Source: Polytrichum commune (lineage: Eukaryota > Streptophyta > Polytrichopsida > Polytrichales > Polytrichaceae). Taken from it: a stretch of DNA of 64,000 bases. The stretch is from the NCBI GenBank assembly GCA_950295325.1, contig OX485803.1, positions 32,674,001 to 32,738,000 of the forward strand, in the 5' to 3' direction. The translations under genes were made by a program, and so were the position numbers. Within the stretch, counting starts at the first letter, position 1; each line of letters begins with the position of its first letter. Under the pieces are notes generated by a model. The model did not search any database and was not told where the DNA came from. It saw only the letters and a list, made by a program, of their open reading frames with translations. This document shows positions 12,201 to 23,394 of the stretch, in pieces.

Positions 12201-12575
12201 CCTCTCATGCCATAATGATTCCTTTCAAACCAACTATACAAAGGACTCATAAAATTTGAATAAATTCAAACTGTATGTAATGTAACCAGAGCATACCTGA
12301 TTTTCTTCATTGTCCACAGAGGTTTCTTCCTCCCCTAATGAGAATAACCTAATGGGAGCAACCTCCCCCTTCTCAAATGACTCAACATTTCGCTTTGAAC
12401 GACTATGAGTAGCCTTAGTTGAATTACCCCCTTTTCTTCCCATGGTTGACCTCAATTTGTACGGGGTCACTACGTTATGTCTAGTACCGAACCTCTCTTT
12501 TCTCTCAATGCGCCTCTGTTTCTCAATAGTCCTCCTCACTTCTCGATCTGCTCTCGCTCTCGACCGAGTATTCAT
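230..12575 (-). CDS. ParB-like domain / beta-type DNA methyltransferase fusion, about 12 exons
   Basis: Assembled by eye from GT-AG sites that keep the reading frame. Exons on the minus strand: 12575-12297, 12201-11944, 6668-6025, 5916-5771, 5552-5361, 5271-5053, 4896-4661, 4541-3842, 1835-1365, 1206-933, 823-616, 518-230. The product would be about 1290 residues. The N-terminus is basic, then acidic. Exons 3-4 carry a ParB-like box (FVCDGNHRRQAWLNHI, then ILLDTNGK). Exons 6-8 are of unknown function and include a charged, Lys-rich coiled-coil-like stretch. Exons 9-11 carry a methylase fold: LDLILADIPEG at motif IV, a FADEHLHDDGAIILF strand, and EKSVLLMQMLIEACSSPGD before ILDCTAATG at motif I, then RHIAALEAD. 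This motif order is typical of beta-class N6-adenine/N4-cytosine methylases. Both motifs IV and I are diverged, so activity is uncertain. One junction (exon 4 to 5) is out of phase unless exon 5 starts 55 nt later. It is divergently arranged with the 13.8-kb gene. That this is one gene is inference. Confidence 0.65.
616..1835 (-). other. DNA methylase domain (exons 9-11)
   Basis: Exon 9 holds LDLILADIPEG, aligning with the usual LILxDPPY motif IV, then EWLQPLFDFADEHL and GAIILFHPF. Exon 10 ends in ILDCTAATG, aligning with the LDPFxGxGT of motif I (the SAM-binding loop). Exon 11 continues FSIHACRNVHRHIAALEAD, aligning with the acidic residue that holds the SAM ribose. Splice phases 0, 0 and 1 agree across the three exons. 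The catalytic DPPY is altered to DIPE. Confidence 0.6.
1895..3710. repeat. C-rich higher-order satellite array filling intron 8
   Basis: Roughly 63-bp monomers (a CCTGAAATCT...TAACTATCACACTC pattern ending in CTAACCCCCTAACATG) alternate with a longer block containing CACCCCTTTCACTCACAC, TGTTTCGGCACCGAAAC and GTTCGACACC. This is the same family as the array at 6.8-11.9 kb but more diverged. The array occupies nearly the whole 2.0-kb intron between the exons ending at 3842 and starting at 1835. ORFs inside it are by-products of the repeat. Confidence 0.9.
5771..6668 (-). other. ParB/sulfiredoxin-like domain region (exons 3-4)
   Basis: Exon 3 opens after the acceptor TATGGTAG at 6669-6676 and ends at a GTAAGT donor at 6024. 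Exon 4 opens after ATTTAG. The signature is FFVCDGNHRRQAWLNHIERL, followed by a strand (VDSILLDT) and a helix-rich tail (MQVMHNINK, then HTEDSHVKTNLVHTMFRVQ). In ParB-like folds the D-G-N/H-H-R box lies in the nucleotide- and DNA-binding groove. Whether it cuts or hydrolyses CTP cannot be told from the sequence. Confidence 0.6.
6775..11930. repeat. C-rich higher-order satellite array filling intron 2
   Basis: Between 6.9 and 9.7 kb the marker GTTCGACACC recurs at intervals of about 222 bp, occasionally about 285 bp when one extra 63-bp monomer is present. Each unit has two or more monomers plus one block with ACCCCTTTCACTCACACTAG and the inverted repeat GTTTCGG-CA-CCGAAAC. From 9.7 to 11.9 kb the array is more irregular, and it ends in two related blocks near 9740-10113 and 11640-11992. 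The sense (minus) strand is G-rich (GGGGTTAG). The array makes up almost all of a 5.3-kb intron. Confidence 0.92.
10065..10113 (-). pseudogene. Duplicated 3' end of exon 2 with its splice donor, inside the satellite
   Basis: On the minus strand this segment encodes GEVNMETDGEYSKEE followed by GTAAAC. It is a near-copy of the end of real exon 2 (GEVNMETDGEYSNEE then GTAAAT at 11943). The matching sequence continues into the flanking satellite for about 300 bp, so an exon-intron junction was amplified together with the repeat. No acceptor directly precedes the copy. Confidence 0.8.
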
Positions 12576-13860
12576 CTCTAACCATACTGAAGCATCTATG
12601 CGCCATCATTATGTTCCTATTATCTTGGATTTAGATAATTAACCTGCAGTTTCTTTTATTATTCCTCGGTTTATCCACACTGCATTAAAACACTACAAAA
12701 GGCGCCGCTAGTGTCTAATCTACCTAATCGGTGTCAGTTATATGGTGGTGATAAAGTAATGACTATTATTGTAGTACATTCTAATCCTACATGAAACATG
12801 TTGTCCATAATTTACATGAATAAAGATTGCCTATTTATTGATCTAACAGGTTGTCAAATATTCGGGTATTGGTGTCTGCCCTTCTTGTATATAATACCCT
12901 ATTACTTGTACCCATTCCTTCATGTCATCTCATCATATTCTTCTCCAATGGGTACTGACTCAAGTCTCCCAAGCCTTGCTCCTTTAGGTGCCCCTAGTTC
13001 ATCTCAAATTCACACCACGTTGTCCATCGATGGTTCTGCAGACTTCAACAACATGAAGATTGCTCAGTTGACTCCGGCGATCGTCCCACATGACTGCTCC
13101 GTTACTCCGGCGGTCGCAGATCACACTCCACATCCACGGTCTGCATCTTTGCAGGCGGATGATGCAAAGATGATAGAGGACAAGTCTACTTTCCATAATC
13201 ATGCCTATTCTAAAGTAAGGGTTATTAAACCGGGAACTTACTCTATATCTCTATCAAGGGGTGCCCCACGTCCCAAACATCAAGGACTCGGTTGCGCAGG
13301 ATGCACTGCAGTTCATAGTTTAGGGATTGACCATTGTCATAAACATGACGGTGACAAAAATGGCAAAGGTCCCCATAAGCGTCTTCGTCGTTAATCACAT
13401 TGTTGCATTCTATTTGTTAGAATTTATTATTGCATAGCTACTATCATGCTCTCCACATTATTCGTGGCGGCCGTCATTCTTATGACCTTATTTGCCAATA
13501 TATATTATAATGTCCCTTACATCCACTAAATGGTTCACGTGGTCTCTGGTGTATTTATAATTACGGTATTCGGCATTCAGCCTCATGTTTGTTCTTAATA
13601 TATCTACATTGGATTGGCATATGATCATGACTAACTTAAGTAATTGTTGTTGTGTATTTTCAGTTCTTAATCATGTTGCTATCATGAGTCCGCTTATTAT
13701 TCCACTACTAATCCAAGTCTCCGCCGTCTTTCATAGATTCCATCTTGCCATGCCCTTCTAACCACATCACTATATACACCGCCCCACTTTCTGCTCAGCT
13801 TAATTCCATTGCCCATTTGGCCACTCCCTTATGTGTGCTCACATTTACATTCCTTCTACA
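12576..13860. other. Divergent intergenic region
   Basis: This spacer of about 1.3 kb separates the minus-strand gene starting at 12575 from the plus-strand gene starting near 13861, so any promoters of both genes should lie here. It contains one 198-codon ORF, listed separately. I see no convincing TATA box or repeat. Confidence 0.4.
12949..13394 (+). CDS. Unknown small ORF with basic C-terminus
   Basis: The frame is open from 12798. The ATG at 12949 (MGTDSSLPSLAPLG) gives 148 codons, and I prefer it because the upstream part reads like translated AT-rich spacer. The product is Ser/Pro/His-rich with a Cys pair (GCAGCTAVHSLGIDHCHKH, a possible small metal-binding patch) and a basic end, KGPHKRLRR, that could act as a nuclear signal. 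I do not recognise a family. It may be a separate gene, an upstream exon of the 13.8-kb transposase-like gene, or chance. Confidence 0.3.
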
Positions 13861-16800
13861 ATGGCCACCATCCGAGCACTGCACCATTCCATCCCCCTTA
13901 TGATCCCTCTTGGAGATGATGGTCTAGCCAAAGTCGCGGAGTCGTTCCTTAGTCTGAGGTTTAGATTCCACCCAGACTCAATTCATGTCGAGGAAGAGGT
14001 CTTTGATGACAACGGTGACTTGAGTCACACTGTCCTTCAAATGTCCTTTCGCATTGACGATGGTAGGGTTTGGTTCTTGCTCCCTGCAAAGTACAAGGCC
14101 ATAGGCGTCACCGAGTCGGAGATGGCCACCACAACTGTGTTGCTAACACCAGGCGTGTCCCTCACCTCCACCACGCAGGCTCCTCTTCTGGCGACGGTCA
14201 AGAAGGAGCCCGGCATCCAAGAGGTTACCTTGCTCAGCGATGACTCTGATGATGATGTGCCACCTGCCTCAGACATTACCCCACCTCCATCGCAGGATCA
14301 GCCCTTCATCAATCCTCTCAGGATTCCACACTCGCCTACTGTGAGTCAACCACCTACTTCCAGACCCCCAGTTCACCCATGTGTCTCCATAGATCGTCCC
14401 AGTGTTGTCCAGCAATTGAAGTTGCTTGCAACCCGACCAGGGTCCAAGAACATCCTCAAGAGTATTGATTATGAATCCGTTAGGCATGAGAAGGTTGACT
14501 TCCTCCCCTCTGTTTTTGACGGCGACGTCATCTTTGAGTTTCCTCCTCTCGGAGCTGATGCTCCCCATTCCCATGCTAGACTCATGTTCGGTATGGACAA
14601 GCGTTTCGACGGTCATGCTTGGTGTAGGACAAAGACCTCTAACATTACTAATGATCTCGGCTTGACCTTCCGGTTTTCATCTTGTGGTGGCCATCTCTGC
14701 TGTCATAACGAGGGATGTGATTATCTCAACCGCCCCAATCGAGCCACTGACGTCAACGAGACCGAATGGGAAGGCTGTACCCCCTCACCCTTCACCGCAG
14801 ATGCTGATCCCCCAGCTGGGTCATCTCTCGTTTGTAAGGTCTGTAAGACACCACCCTATTGTCTTGATACTTGCCAGGCTAAGATGTACTATGTTCTTGG
14901 CAGAGGTGACATGACTCGTGCATGCATCCATATGGGTCATCACCATCACCCCGTTTCGCAAGGTGTATGTAGAGAGTCTAAGGTCGAAATTCATGATCTC
15001 ATTGGTAGAGAGGTTGAGCGGACTCCCACCGCCACCAACTCTGCCATTGCATTGGCTGCAAGTAAAGAGTTCCTGGCCAAGTATCTTCTACGCACGGGAT
15101 CTGATCCCAATAAAGTTATGGACCTCGAGTCCATGAAGTTTGTCATGGACAGGTACCAACACCTCAGCACCCCGAGTATTCGAAACACTGTCACTTCCTT
15201 CAAGCGCATTGGCCGAGGGGGGATCATTGACAGCATCACCGGACTCAGAGGTCATAGCAGTTGGCCCTATGTGCAAGAAAATAAATTCCTAGGCCAAGGA
15301 AAATTGTTGGAGAAAGTCTACGTCTTCAAGATGTCCGAGGTGGGCCCTGGGTCTGGAGTTGACCTTGTCAGGAGAATGCAACCACACGGTGATTTGCAGG
15401 ATGCTTGGGTCATGTTTGACCATGTCAAACATGTCAAGGTGTCGCGCACCTCTCCATGAGGAGTGCCCGAAACACCATGGGCACAAGGGGGACCCCGGAG
15501 TGACACCCGGGACTTGTGGCGCCGTTGGTGAGAGGGCCCAAGTGATCCTAGTGTGGGTGAGGGCCCCGGGCGTTGGGAACGCCTCCCACCCACGAAGACT
15601 AGGAGGCACAAGGGTAAGGCCATGAGTTATGCGTAGCTCATGGCGTGGTGATTCTAGAAAGCTCAAGAACACCTCAATCGGAGGTGTGAGCTAGGAGTTA
15701 TGGCCATTTGAGTGGGGCGCTGTCCCGGGACAGCGCCCTGTTACAGCAGTGCCTGGGAGTGATTCCCGGGACTGCCAAGGTTCAAACAGGCATAACTTCC
15801 TCAATACTTGCCCGAATGGGGCAAGTGAGGAGTCCATCGGCATCTACGTGAAGCGTAGATGAAGATGGAGTGGTTGGTTGTTATGATCAGACATCATACA
15901 AGGAAGTTATGATGGTCTGAAGCTGCTGGGCCGTTCTAGGCCCAGCAGCTAAAGGAAAATGTCCACTTGGCCCCAACTCTTGGTAGAGAGACAAGAGGTT
16001 GGTTGACGGTGGGGTAGGGGCCCCGCGTGAAGTCCTAGAGGCTTATATGGGTGAGGTGGTGTGGCCTCACCCACCCGAGGCCGAACGGCACGGCCTCCAT
16101 GGGCATTGGCCCAATGTGAGGCCATAGTTGCCTAGTATGGTTCGGGTTGTTGTAGTGTTGCTCCGGCAATGCGATGATCAACATAGGATTGGACTTCCAT
16201 GGATGGAAGTCCACATTGGGGAAATGGGTTACCGATTAAGGGGTGAGTCCCGAAAGCAAAGTAGGAGGATTGGTTCCCTCCTATGAACTATATGGTCCGG
16301 GGTAAGAGGAGCTAACCATTAGCATGGCGGAATGCGAATGGTTAGCGCTCGTAACCTTTGCTAGAAAATGAAAATTGGCAAGATTGTCAAGGGGGCTAGC
16401 AAGGGTTGCGACACGAGGGGTGGACGACCATGGCTTGCCATGTCTATGACTCGGCCTACTGCCGGGTTATGACTATTGCAGTATGTGATATGCAGTCTGA
16501 GGATGTCACGGCACAGAGCCTTCTTTGGCATGGGCTCAATGAAGTTATGCTCAGACATGGCATTGCTAAAGTTAACTTCAAAGGGTTCATGGCGGACAGT
16601 GTACAGGCCAATTGGAATGCAGTTAGGATTATCTGTGGCAGCGGTGATCCCAAGGTTCCTATGGAGTCTCGCGAGAGGACATGTCTATTGCCTTGGACAG
16701 TGTCTATGGAGCGCCACACCGCCACCCACATCAAGCCCGACCTCCAACAGCAACACAAGTTGTTATGCAAGCAGTACAAGGATGCCAAGACTCCCGAGCA

Positions 16801-18508
16801 GTCCGAGTCCCGTTATCTTGCCATCCGGGCTTGGTGGCTATCCTCTGGAGCTGCATCCGAGGAAGGAATCAAAGACCTTGATACATGGCTTGCATTCTGG
16901 CACTTTCGTTACCGTCAATGGGGTGGTTTCATGCAACTAGTGAGTACCCACCCACAGTGTGTGTTTCGCTTTTTGGTCTGAATTTTTTTTTGGATTTTGT
17001 TTTGTTTTTGTGGGTTTTTTTGTTTGTGGGTGTCAGTTTAGGATTTTAGCCTGTTTTTGTACAAAGCGTTCTCACTACATTTTCTTGATTTCTCTCAGAA
17101 TTTCACAGATTCTGAGTTGGCAAAGATGCCATCTTGCAACCTCTCCGAGACAGTCCATAACAAATGGCTTCAGCAGTCTGGAAACCGTGGCTCTGATCTG
17201 TATGTTGCGACCGTCGATGATTTTGTGAGGGCGTTCATGCAATGTACGAACTACTACGCCTACTTGAAGGGTGATCGCTCTGGTACTGGCCCAGGAAAGG
17301 AAGAACTCCGCCTTCGTGCTGCACAACGATCCGGTGACGCCAAGAGAATTGTTGCAGCACTCGAGCACATGCCTGGAGCAGAGCATTGGTGCACCCGCAA
17401 ACCCCAACTCGAAGGAGAGGAGGTCTTTGGCACCACCAAGCGCAAACTTGATATGCCCCCTGGTTCTGATCATGATTCACATAGACCTGACAAGGTTAGC
17501 TTCTCTCATCCACGAGTGAGCACTAGGTCAACCAAGGCACGTACGGATTCCTCCACACCATCAGACCTGCCCTTAGCACAATCACCCGAGAAATCGATTC
17601 CACAACGGGTCACCCACGTCAATAACATTCAGGAGACCCACTGCGATGTCTCCAAGTGGCACATTTCTAGACTGCCCAAGACTTCCGCCAAGGCCTGCTT
17701 CGCCATGCAAGCTCGCACAAAGACCAAGTGCACCCAGAAGATCGTTCGGCATGGTAAAAGTACTCTAGCTCCTACGTACACCGGCTACATGCGCGACTAC
17801 AAGAAGAACAAGGAATTCTTGACACAATTCTTCTTCTGCAACGACGACATTGAAAGATGTGTCAAAGGCACCAGGAGGAAGTGGGTGCAGCACCGTCCGG
17901 ATGTCCCGGACGTCTGGCCTGTCCTCACTGGGACAAACCTCACTCTCCAGGAGGTTCTGGCCCTTGAAGAAGGGGGATTCCAACTTCAGCAGCGTCAAGA
18001 TGTGTCACCCAGAAGACTCTTCGGCGACTCCTCCAATGTTGCCTCATCCATGGCCAAACTCCCTACCCCGGCCCAAGCCGATCAATACCCTACGCTGAGG
18101 TTTGGAAAGAAGATCCGACGCAGTAACAACGGACCATGCGTCCAACAACGCAACAAGTGGGAGTCAACCCTCAACGTCGACGGACAAATCACCTCCGTCA
18201 CAATGATACCTCACCCAGGGATCGGGTGCATCATTCTCTTCCAGTCCCGAAAGAAGGCTAAGGTTGAAGAGTACCGTATCACTATCAGCACCTTCCCGTC
18301 GTGCACGTGCCCGGATTTCGTGGAGATGTCAGCAAGAGCACTTGGGAAGCGGCGCACTTGGGTGAACTGCAAGCACTTGTACTTCATCTTCCGTGTGACC
18401 TGCAACTTGGATCAATACGAAGACACTTTCATCCATGCTCCGAGTCTTAGTTTCAATGAAGTGAAACACCTCCTCGAAAGTGGCATCATGAAGCATGTGG
18501 GACCTTAG
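13861..18508 (+). CDS. MULE/SWIM-type transposase-like gene, interrupted by a solo LTR
   Basis: Coding parts are 13861-15439, 16419-16939 and 17099-18508. The first gap is an LTR insertion, the second a GT-AG intron (donor GTGAGT, acceptor CTCTCAG). Joined, they give 1169 residues with no stop. The ATG at 13861 has A at -3 and G at +4. Residues about 110-150 hold VKKEPG and VTLLSDDSDDD. A Cys/His-rich segment follows (CGGHLCCHNEGCDY, CKVCKTPPYC). The middle part has GWTTMACHVYDS, IAVCDMQSED and GFMADSVQANWNAVR, resembling an RNase-H-fold transposase core. The end has a SWIM zinc finger (SCTCPDF...VNCKHLYFIF, the CxC-CxH pattern). SWIM fingers at this position are common in MULE-type transposases. 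No terminal repeats were found, so it could be a decayed element or a domesticated gene. Confidence 0.7.
15435..16418. mobile_element. Solo LTR (974 bp) with near-perfect 5-bp target duplication
   Basis: The LTR spans 15440-16413. It begins TGTCGC and ends GCGACA (TG...CA with a 6-bp terminal inverted repeat). The flanks are CAAGG (15435-15439) and CGAGG (16414-16418), a 5-bp duplication with one mismatch. The sequence is GC-rich compared with its host region and has a TATA-like CTTATATGGG near 16042. No internal retrotransposon sequence is present, as expected after LTR-LTR recombination. Removing the LTR plus one duplication copy joins HVKHVK to GWTTMACHVYDS in frame. Confidence 0.85.
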
Positions 18509-19050
18509 CGTGGATACCTATAGGAGCTAGGCTGCCCCCCTTATTTATAATTTGTCGCTAAGTATTATTGCGTTGAGTATACTATTGTATGAGTGCACGT
18601 ATTCCGAAAATATCGCTGATATTTCAGACCTATCATTATCTACATGATGTGAATTGTAATCGTTTTTAAATATCTATAAAGGTTTCTAAATATTTATGGG
18701 TCTCTCCTTCCAACAATAGTTTTAGATGTTATTGAATGGTACGAGTTTTGCTACTTTGCTTGAATGCTTGAATGCTTTAATTTTATGACTTAGAATTTTC
18801 TCTTACGTTGTGACCATAGCCTATGATTAACCGGCTCTCACCATAATATGGACAGTCAAAAGTTCCCTGGTTTAAGTAAATCATGTGAACTAGTGTCTCT
18901 GAAAGGTACCCTAAAACCAAGTCTCTGTCTTTAAATCCCTCAAAATTTCCACGGAAATAGGTCCATCATTTTTACTAAAAAAAGAGGTCCCACGATTTTT
19001 TCTATTTATGGATTCTAAATTTGGAAATTTAATTGCTATAATTGGAAAGC
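18509..19050. other. AT-rich spacer after the SWIM gene
   Basis: This is the 3' flank of the SWIM gene (TAG stop at 18506-18508), running to the 3' end of LINE A. It is AT-rich and I see no gene or clear repeat. Confidence 0.4.
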
Positions 19051-22000
19051 GTTGACTTTTTTCTGCTCACCGCTCACCGCTCACACGGTAGCGTCGTTGG
19101 ATTAATTCCTGTCTTTTCTCCTCGTTTCTCTTATGTCTGAAAAGCTCCTTGTAAGCCTCCATGGCACAGTAGATTGTATTACGCCATGCGTGCCATAGGA
19201 CTACACCTAGATGAAATTTCTCATTTTTGAATGTGTGGGCCACTCTTTGGCACCAGATGGACCAAAGGAGCTGCGCCCTAAGCACGTCCCACGGGGTATC
19301 CGAATTGAGGGAGAAGGCGGAGGCTGTATCCCATCTCAGTTCTTCTTCGACTTGAGGTCCCGGTGGATCTCTCATAAGCCCTCTGCTGATGTCCGACCAT
19401 GTGAGATATGCTGGTGGAAGGCCGGCTGCTATTCGGGTATTTCGGAACAGATCCCAAGCTCTATTTAATTGTGGACAGTCTTTGAGTGCGTGTTGGAGTG
19501 TTTCTTTGACTGGGGTAGGACATAGTTCACAATCACTTGGTAAGCCGATTTTCTCCCTCCATGCTCCCACCGGTAGTCCTTGCGTAAGGACTAACCATTG
19601 CATAGCAGAGACCTTCCTAGGTAGGAAGGGGTGCCAGATTCTATTGAAGAATCTCGCTCTTGCTTTGCTGTTGTATCCTTCCATTTCAAGTTCTGCATCC
19701 AGGGGCATATGTTCTGTGTTTTGTTTAAGTGCAATTCGATAGCCCCTTTTGGTAGTGTAGTTCAGGACTGAGGTTTCTGGAAGGACACCTGATCTGCGCC
19801 ATTGCCACTCCCTTGGGTCCCAATCTAGATTGCAGAGCCAATCATTACCCCATAGCCAGATTGATTGCTCAGGTTCTATTTCGTCTTGGGGATTATAGTC
19901 TAGTACCGCCCTTTTTGGACCTCCACATCTGAGAATCCGCACCTCCTTCATCATCCTTGGTGGGACTGGTTGCCGTGTGTCGATACAGTGTAATTGTTCC
20001 GACTCATCTTTTCTATACAGTCTGGCCTCCATTGGTTCAATGTTTTGGAGATGGTAGACTGTTCGAATAGCTCCATCCTCGTCTTTGGCTGCAATCCACT
20101 GACCTTTTTGATGGGATGGCATGGGTGTAGCTATCCAGGGGATACTCTGCACCACTCTCGCATACAGGTACGGTGCTACACTTGTATGTCGTAAGCGCCT
20201 TAATTCCTCAAATGTTCTCCACCCTCCCTCAGATCGGGCAAGGTCTTGTAAGGTCCTGAAGTTCTTCTCCGCCCACCACCTCATATTAGACCTGGGTTCC
20301 GTACCCCATTGGACGCCTCTATCGCTAGTCAGGTATCGATTGCCAAATATTGGTTGTCTGACAATTTCTGACCAGCTTTGCGGATCTTGTTGTTCTAATC
20401 CCGATTGAATTGTACTCCAAGCTTTCATAACACCTTGCCACATTGTAGAGCCTTGTTGTACTAAGTGTGCTGAATTCATTATCCAGTTCGCATGCGCGGG
20501 CCAGCGTCCTCTTCGGGATTGTTTGGTTTGTGATACCCTGTATCTAACCAATGTTTTCCATGGCTCATACCCTACAGACAGACCTCGGATCAGCAATTTG
20601 ACTAGGAGAGCCGATGCTTGCCATTCTAGGTCCAATAGCTTCACGCCACCTCACACTATTGGTAAGACTGTTGTACTCCACTTGACTCTGGCTCTTGCTC
20701 TTGTGTCCCTCTTCCCAGACCATACATAGTTCCTCACAGCTGCTCTGGCAAGTTTAAGAGCTTTACCCGTAAGGTCCATACAAGAAGCCAAATACCATAT
20801 GGAGGATAAAACAACATGGTTGGAGACTAGTATTCTGCCAGCCAGAGATAATTTGTTCGTTGACCAGCTAAGCAGGTGTTTTCGTATCTGACTGAGCATT
20901 TTAGCATCCTTTTCCTTCTGAGGAATATCAATGCCAAAGGGGTATCCCAGGTATTTGCTAACTTCTCCTTTCTCCAACCATTTTAGCCCAGCTTCTTCTC
21001 CCCAGTGCCATTCTCTTGTGTTTGGAGATACCCACAGCCCCACTGATTTGTGTAAGTTGAGCTTCGCTCTCGAGGCAGCACTGAACCGGTTAATAACACT
21101 AAGGGCCCTGTCAAGGTTCTCTCGAGTGCCATCAAGGAGCAATAAGGTATCATCAGCAAACATTTGGTTAGTAATGGTTGTGTTGTCAGGTAATCTAAGT
21201 CCTTGAACTTGACACCCTGGATGTTGTAGCATTTGGCCTAGGACGTCTACCGTCAGTAGGAAAAGATAGGGTGCTAGCGGACAGCCTTGACGAACAGAGC
21301 GTTGGAGTCTGAAGGTTTCAGAGATCTCCCCGTTGACGATGATGGAAGCGGCTGCGTTAACGTTGAGGGACATCGTTTGCTTGATCCACTGACTGTGGAA
21401 TCCCAGCTTCGCCATTACTTCTCTCAGGAAAGTCCAATTCACCCTATCATATGCTTTCTCAAAATCTAATAGGAGCATGCTTAGTTCTTGTTGATTCTCT
21501 CTTGTCCATGCTATTGCTTCGAATGCTAAGAATATGTTGTCTAGAATGCAGCGGTTCGGGACAAACCCGGTTTGGGATGGTAAAATCCAATGGTGCAAAA
21601 GAGGTTTCATTCGGTTGGCATACACTTTGGCTACAACTTTGTATAGGGTGTTGAGTAAGGATATGGGCCGGTAGTTCTGGATTCGAAGCCTGTCTTCTGA
21701 TTTGGGGATAAGAGCAATTTTACTAATGTTTAGCTCATCCAGCAGGAAACATTGGGAAATGGATTCTTGGACGAAGTTGAAGATATCAGATGCAATATCC
21801 TCCCACATCTCATGATAAAATTCAGCAGGTATGGAATCTACACCTGGGGATTTCCCTGCTGGGAGTTGCTTCATGGCTTCAGCAACTTCCTCCATGGTGA
21901 GTGGTCGCAATAGTTCTGCGTTGTGCTCTTCCGTAACTTTGGGCTGGATGTATTGGAAGCAGTCCTCTCGTGTTGTTGTGTTTCGTTCCACCTCATCGTC

Positions 22001-23394
22001 ATTTGTGTAAAGATGTTCATAGAAACTTAAGATGTGACGTTCCAGGTCCTGCTGCGAGGTAAGAATGGTGTCTCCATCTTGCATGTGAGTGATTGTGGTG
22101 GGGCGTCTGGTGCCTGTATGATGCTCAAAAAATTCTTTGGTGCAGCGGTCGCCTACCCTCGCCCATTTCGATAAAATTGCACTTTCATGGAACTGGAATT
22201 TTTGTTGGCGCACTTCGTGAAGTACAGCTTGTGCGTCACTTAGTTTGTTTCGCGCTTCTCTAGAACCCCAGTTACGTTGTAATTCGTCCTCTGCCGCAAT
22301 GATGTCTTCAAATTGGGCGAGGTAAGTAGCTTTCCATTGGTGCTTTTGAGCTTTTGTGAGTTCAATGGATTTACGGCGAATTGCTTGGTTGGCTGCCACC
22401 ATTTTGTGATTCCAGGTGAGGAGTGACTCATCTACCATCACCTCCTGCCAGACCTGGAGAAGAGCCACCTTGTGCTCTGGATTTCTAAGCAAGCCCTTAT
22501 TGAAGGGTTGAGGTCTGATCTTGTATTTCCCCTCGTCATTGAAATGTATCAGGTAACCCGCATGATCCGATATGTCTGGGATGGTAGGTAGAATTTCCAC
22601 CGTTCCCCCTATCCTTTCGACACACATCGGGACGTATATGCGGTCAATGCGAGATTGTATCATAGATTCATCATTGTGAGCGTTCGTCCAGGTGAATGCT
22701 TTATCTGACTTGCGGAAGAATGCACCTGAGTTAAAAGTGTCCTGAACACCTAATCTGGTAAGGAGTTGGGTCCAGGTTTCCAGCTCCCTTGTGTTGATGG
22801 TGGTTTGTGAGGATCCACCTTGCTTGTCCCGAGGGTGCTCAATGTTGTTAAAGTCTCCTGCTAGTATCCATTGGGCGTCCGGGAGTGCAGCATTGGCTAG
22901 GTGTCTCCATAGCATCGCTCGGGGGCCGGTGTGGCTGAATGCATACACATTTATGATTCCTATGCGGAGCTGGGACCTGAGTTGAACAACGACATATTGC
23001 GCTCTACCTGGGTATAAGATACCATGGTGAGTTACCAAGGCCGCCATTCGTTCAGATAAAATTATGCATGTTCACTACTAGAAAATCATGACCAAATCAA
23101 CAAAAAATCAACAGATCTTTGTCGATCCGGGCACTGCAATGACCGATTTCACTGATTTTTGAATTTTTGTAAAAATCAACAGTTTACTGCCTACATTTTT
23201 GTTGATTAGAATAGTACAATGACCAAATCAACAAAATTTTAGTAAATGTGAAATCTTTTTTGAATCTTTTTGGGAATATTCTAGGATCTATTGGAATATT
23301 GTAAATTTTTTTTAATTTTTTGCAATTTATGGACTTGTAAGTGTATGGGTATGGAAATAATTACGAATTCAAAGGTGTTTAAATATTATAAATA

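Noticed and set aside
230..12575. Bacterial or phage contamination, suggested by the ParB and methylase domains
   Set aside because: The domains are split over about 12 exons with proper GT-AG introns, in continuous sequence with plant transposons.
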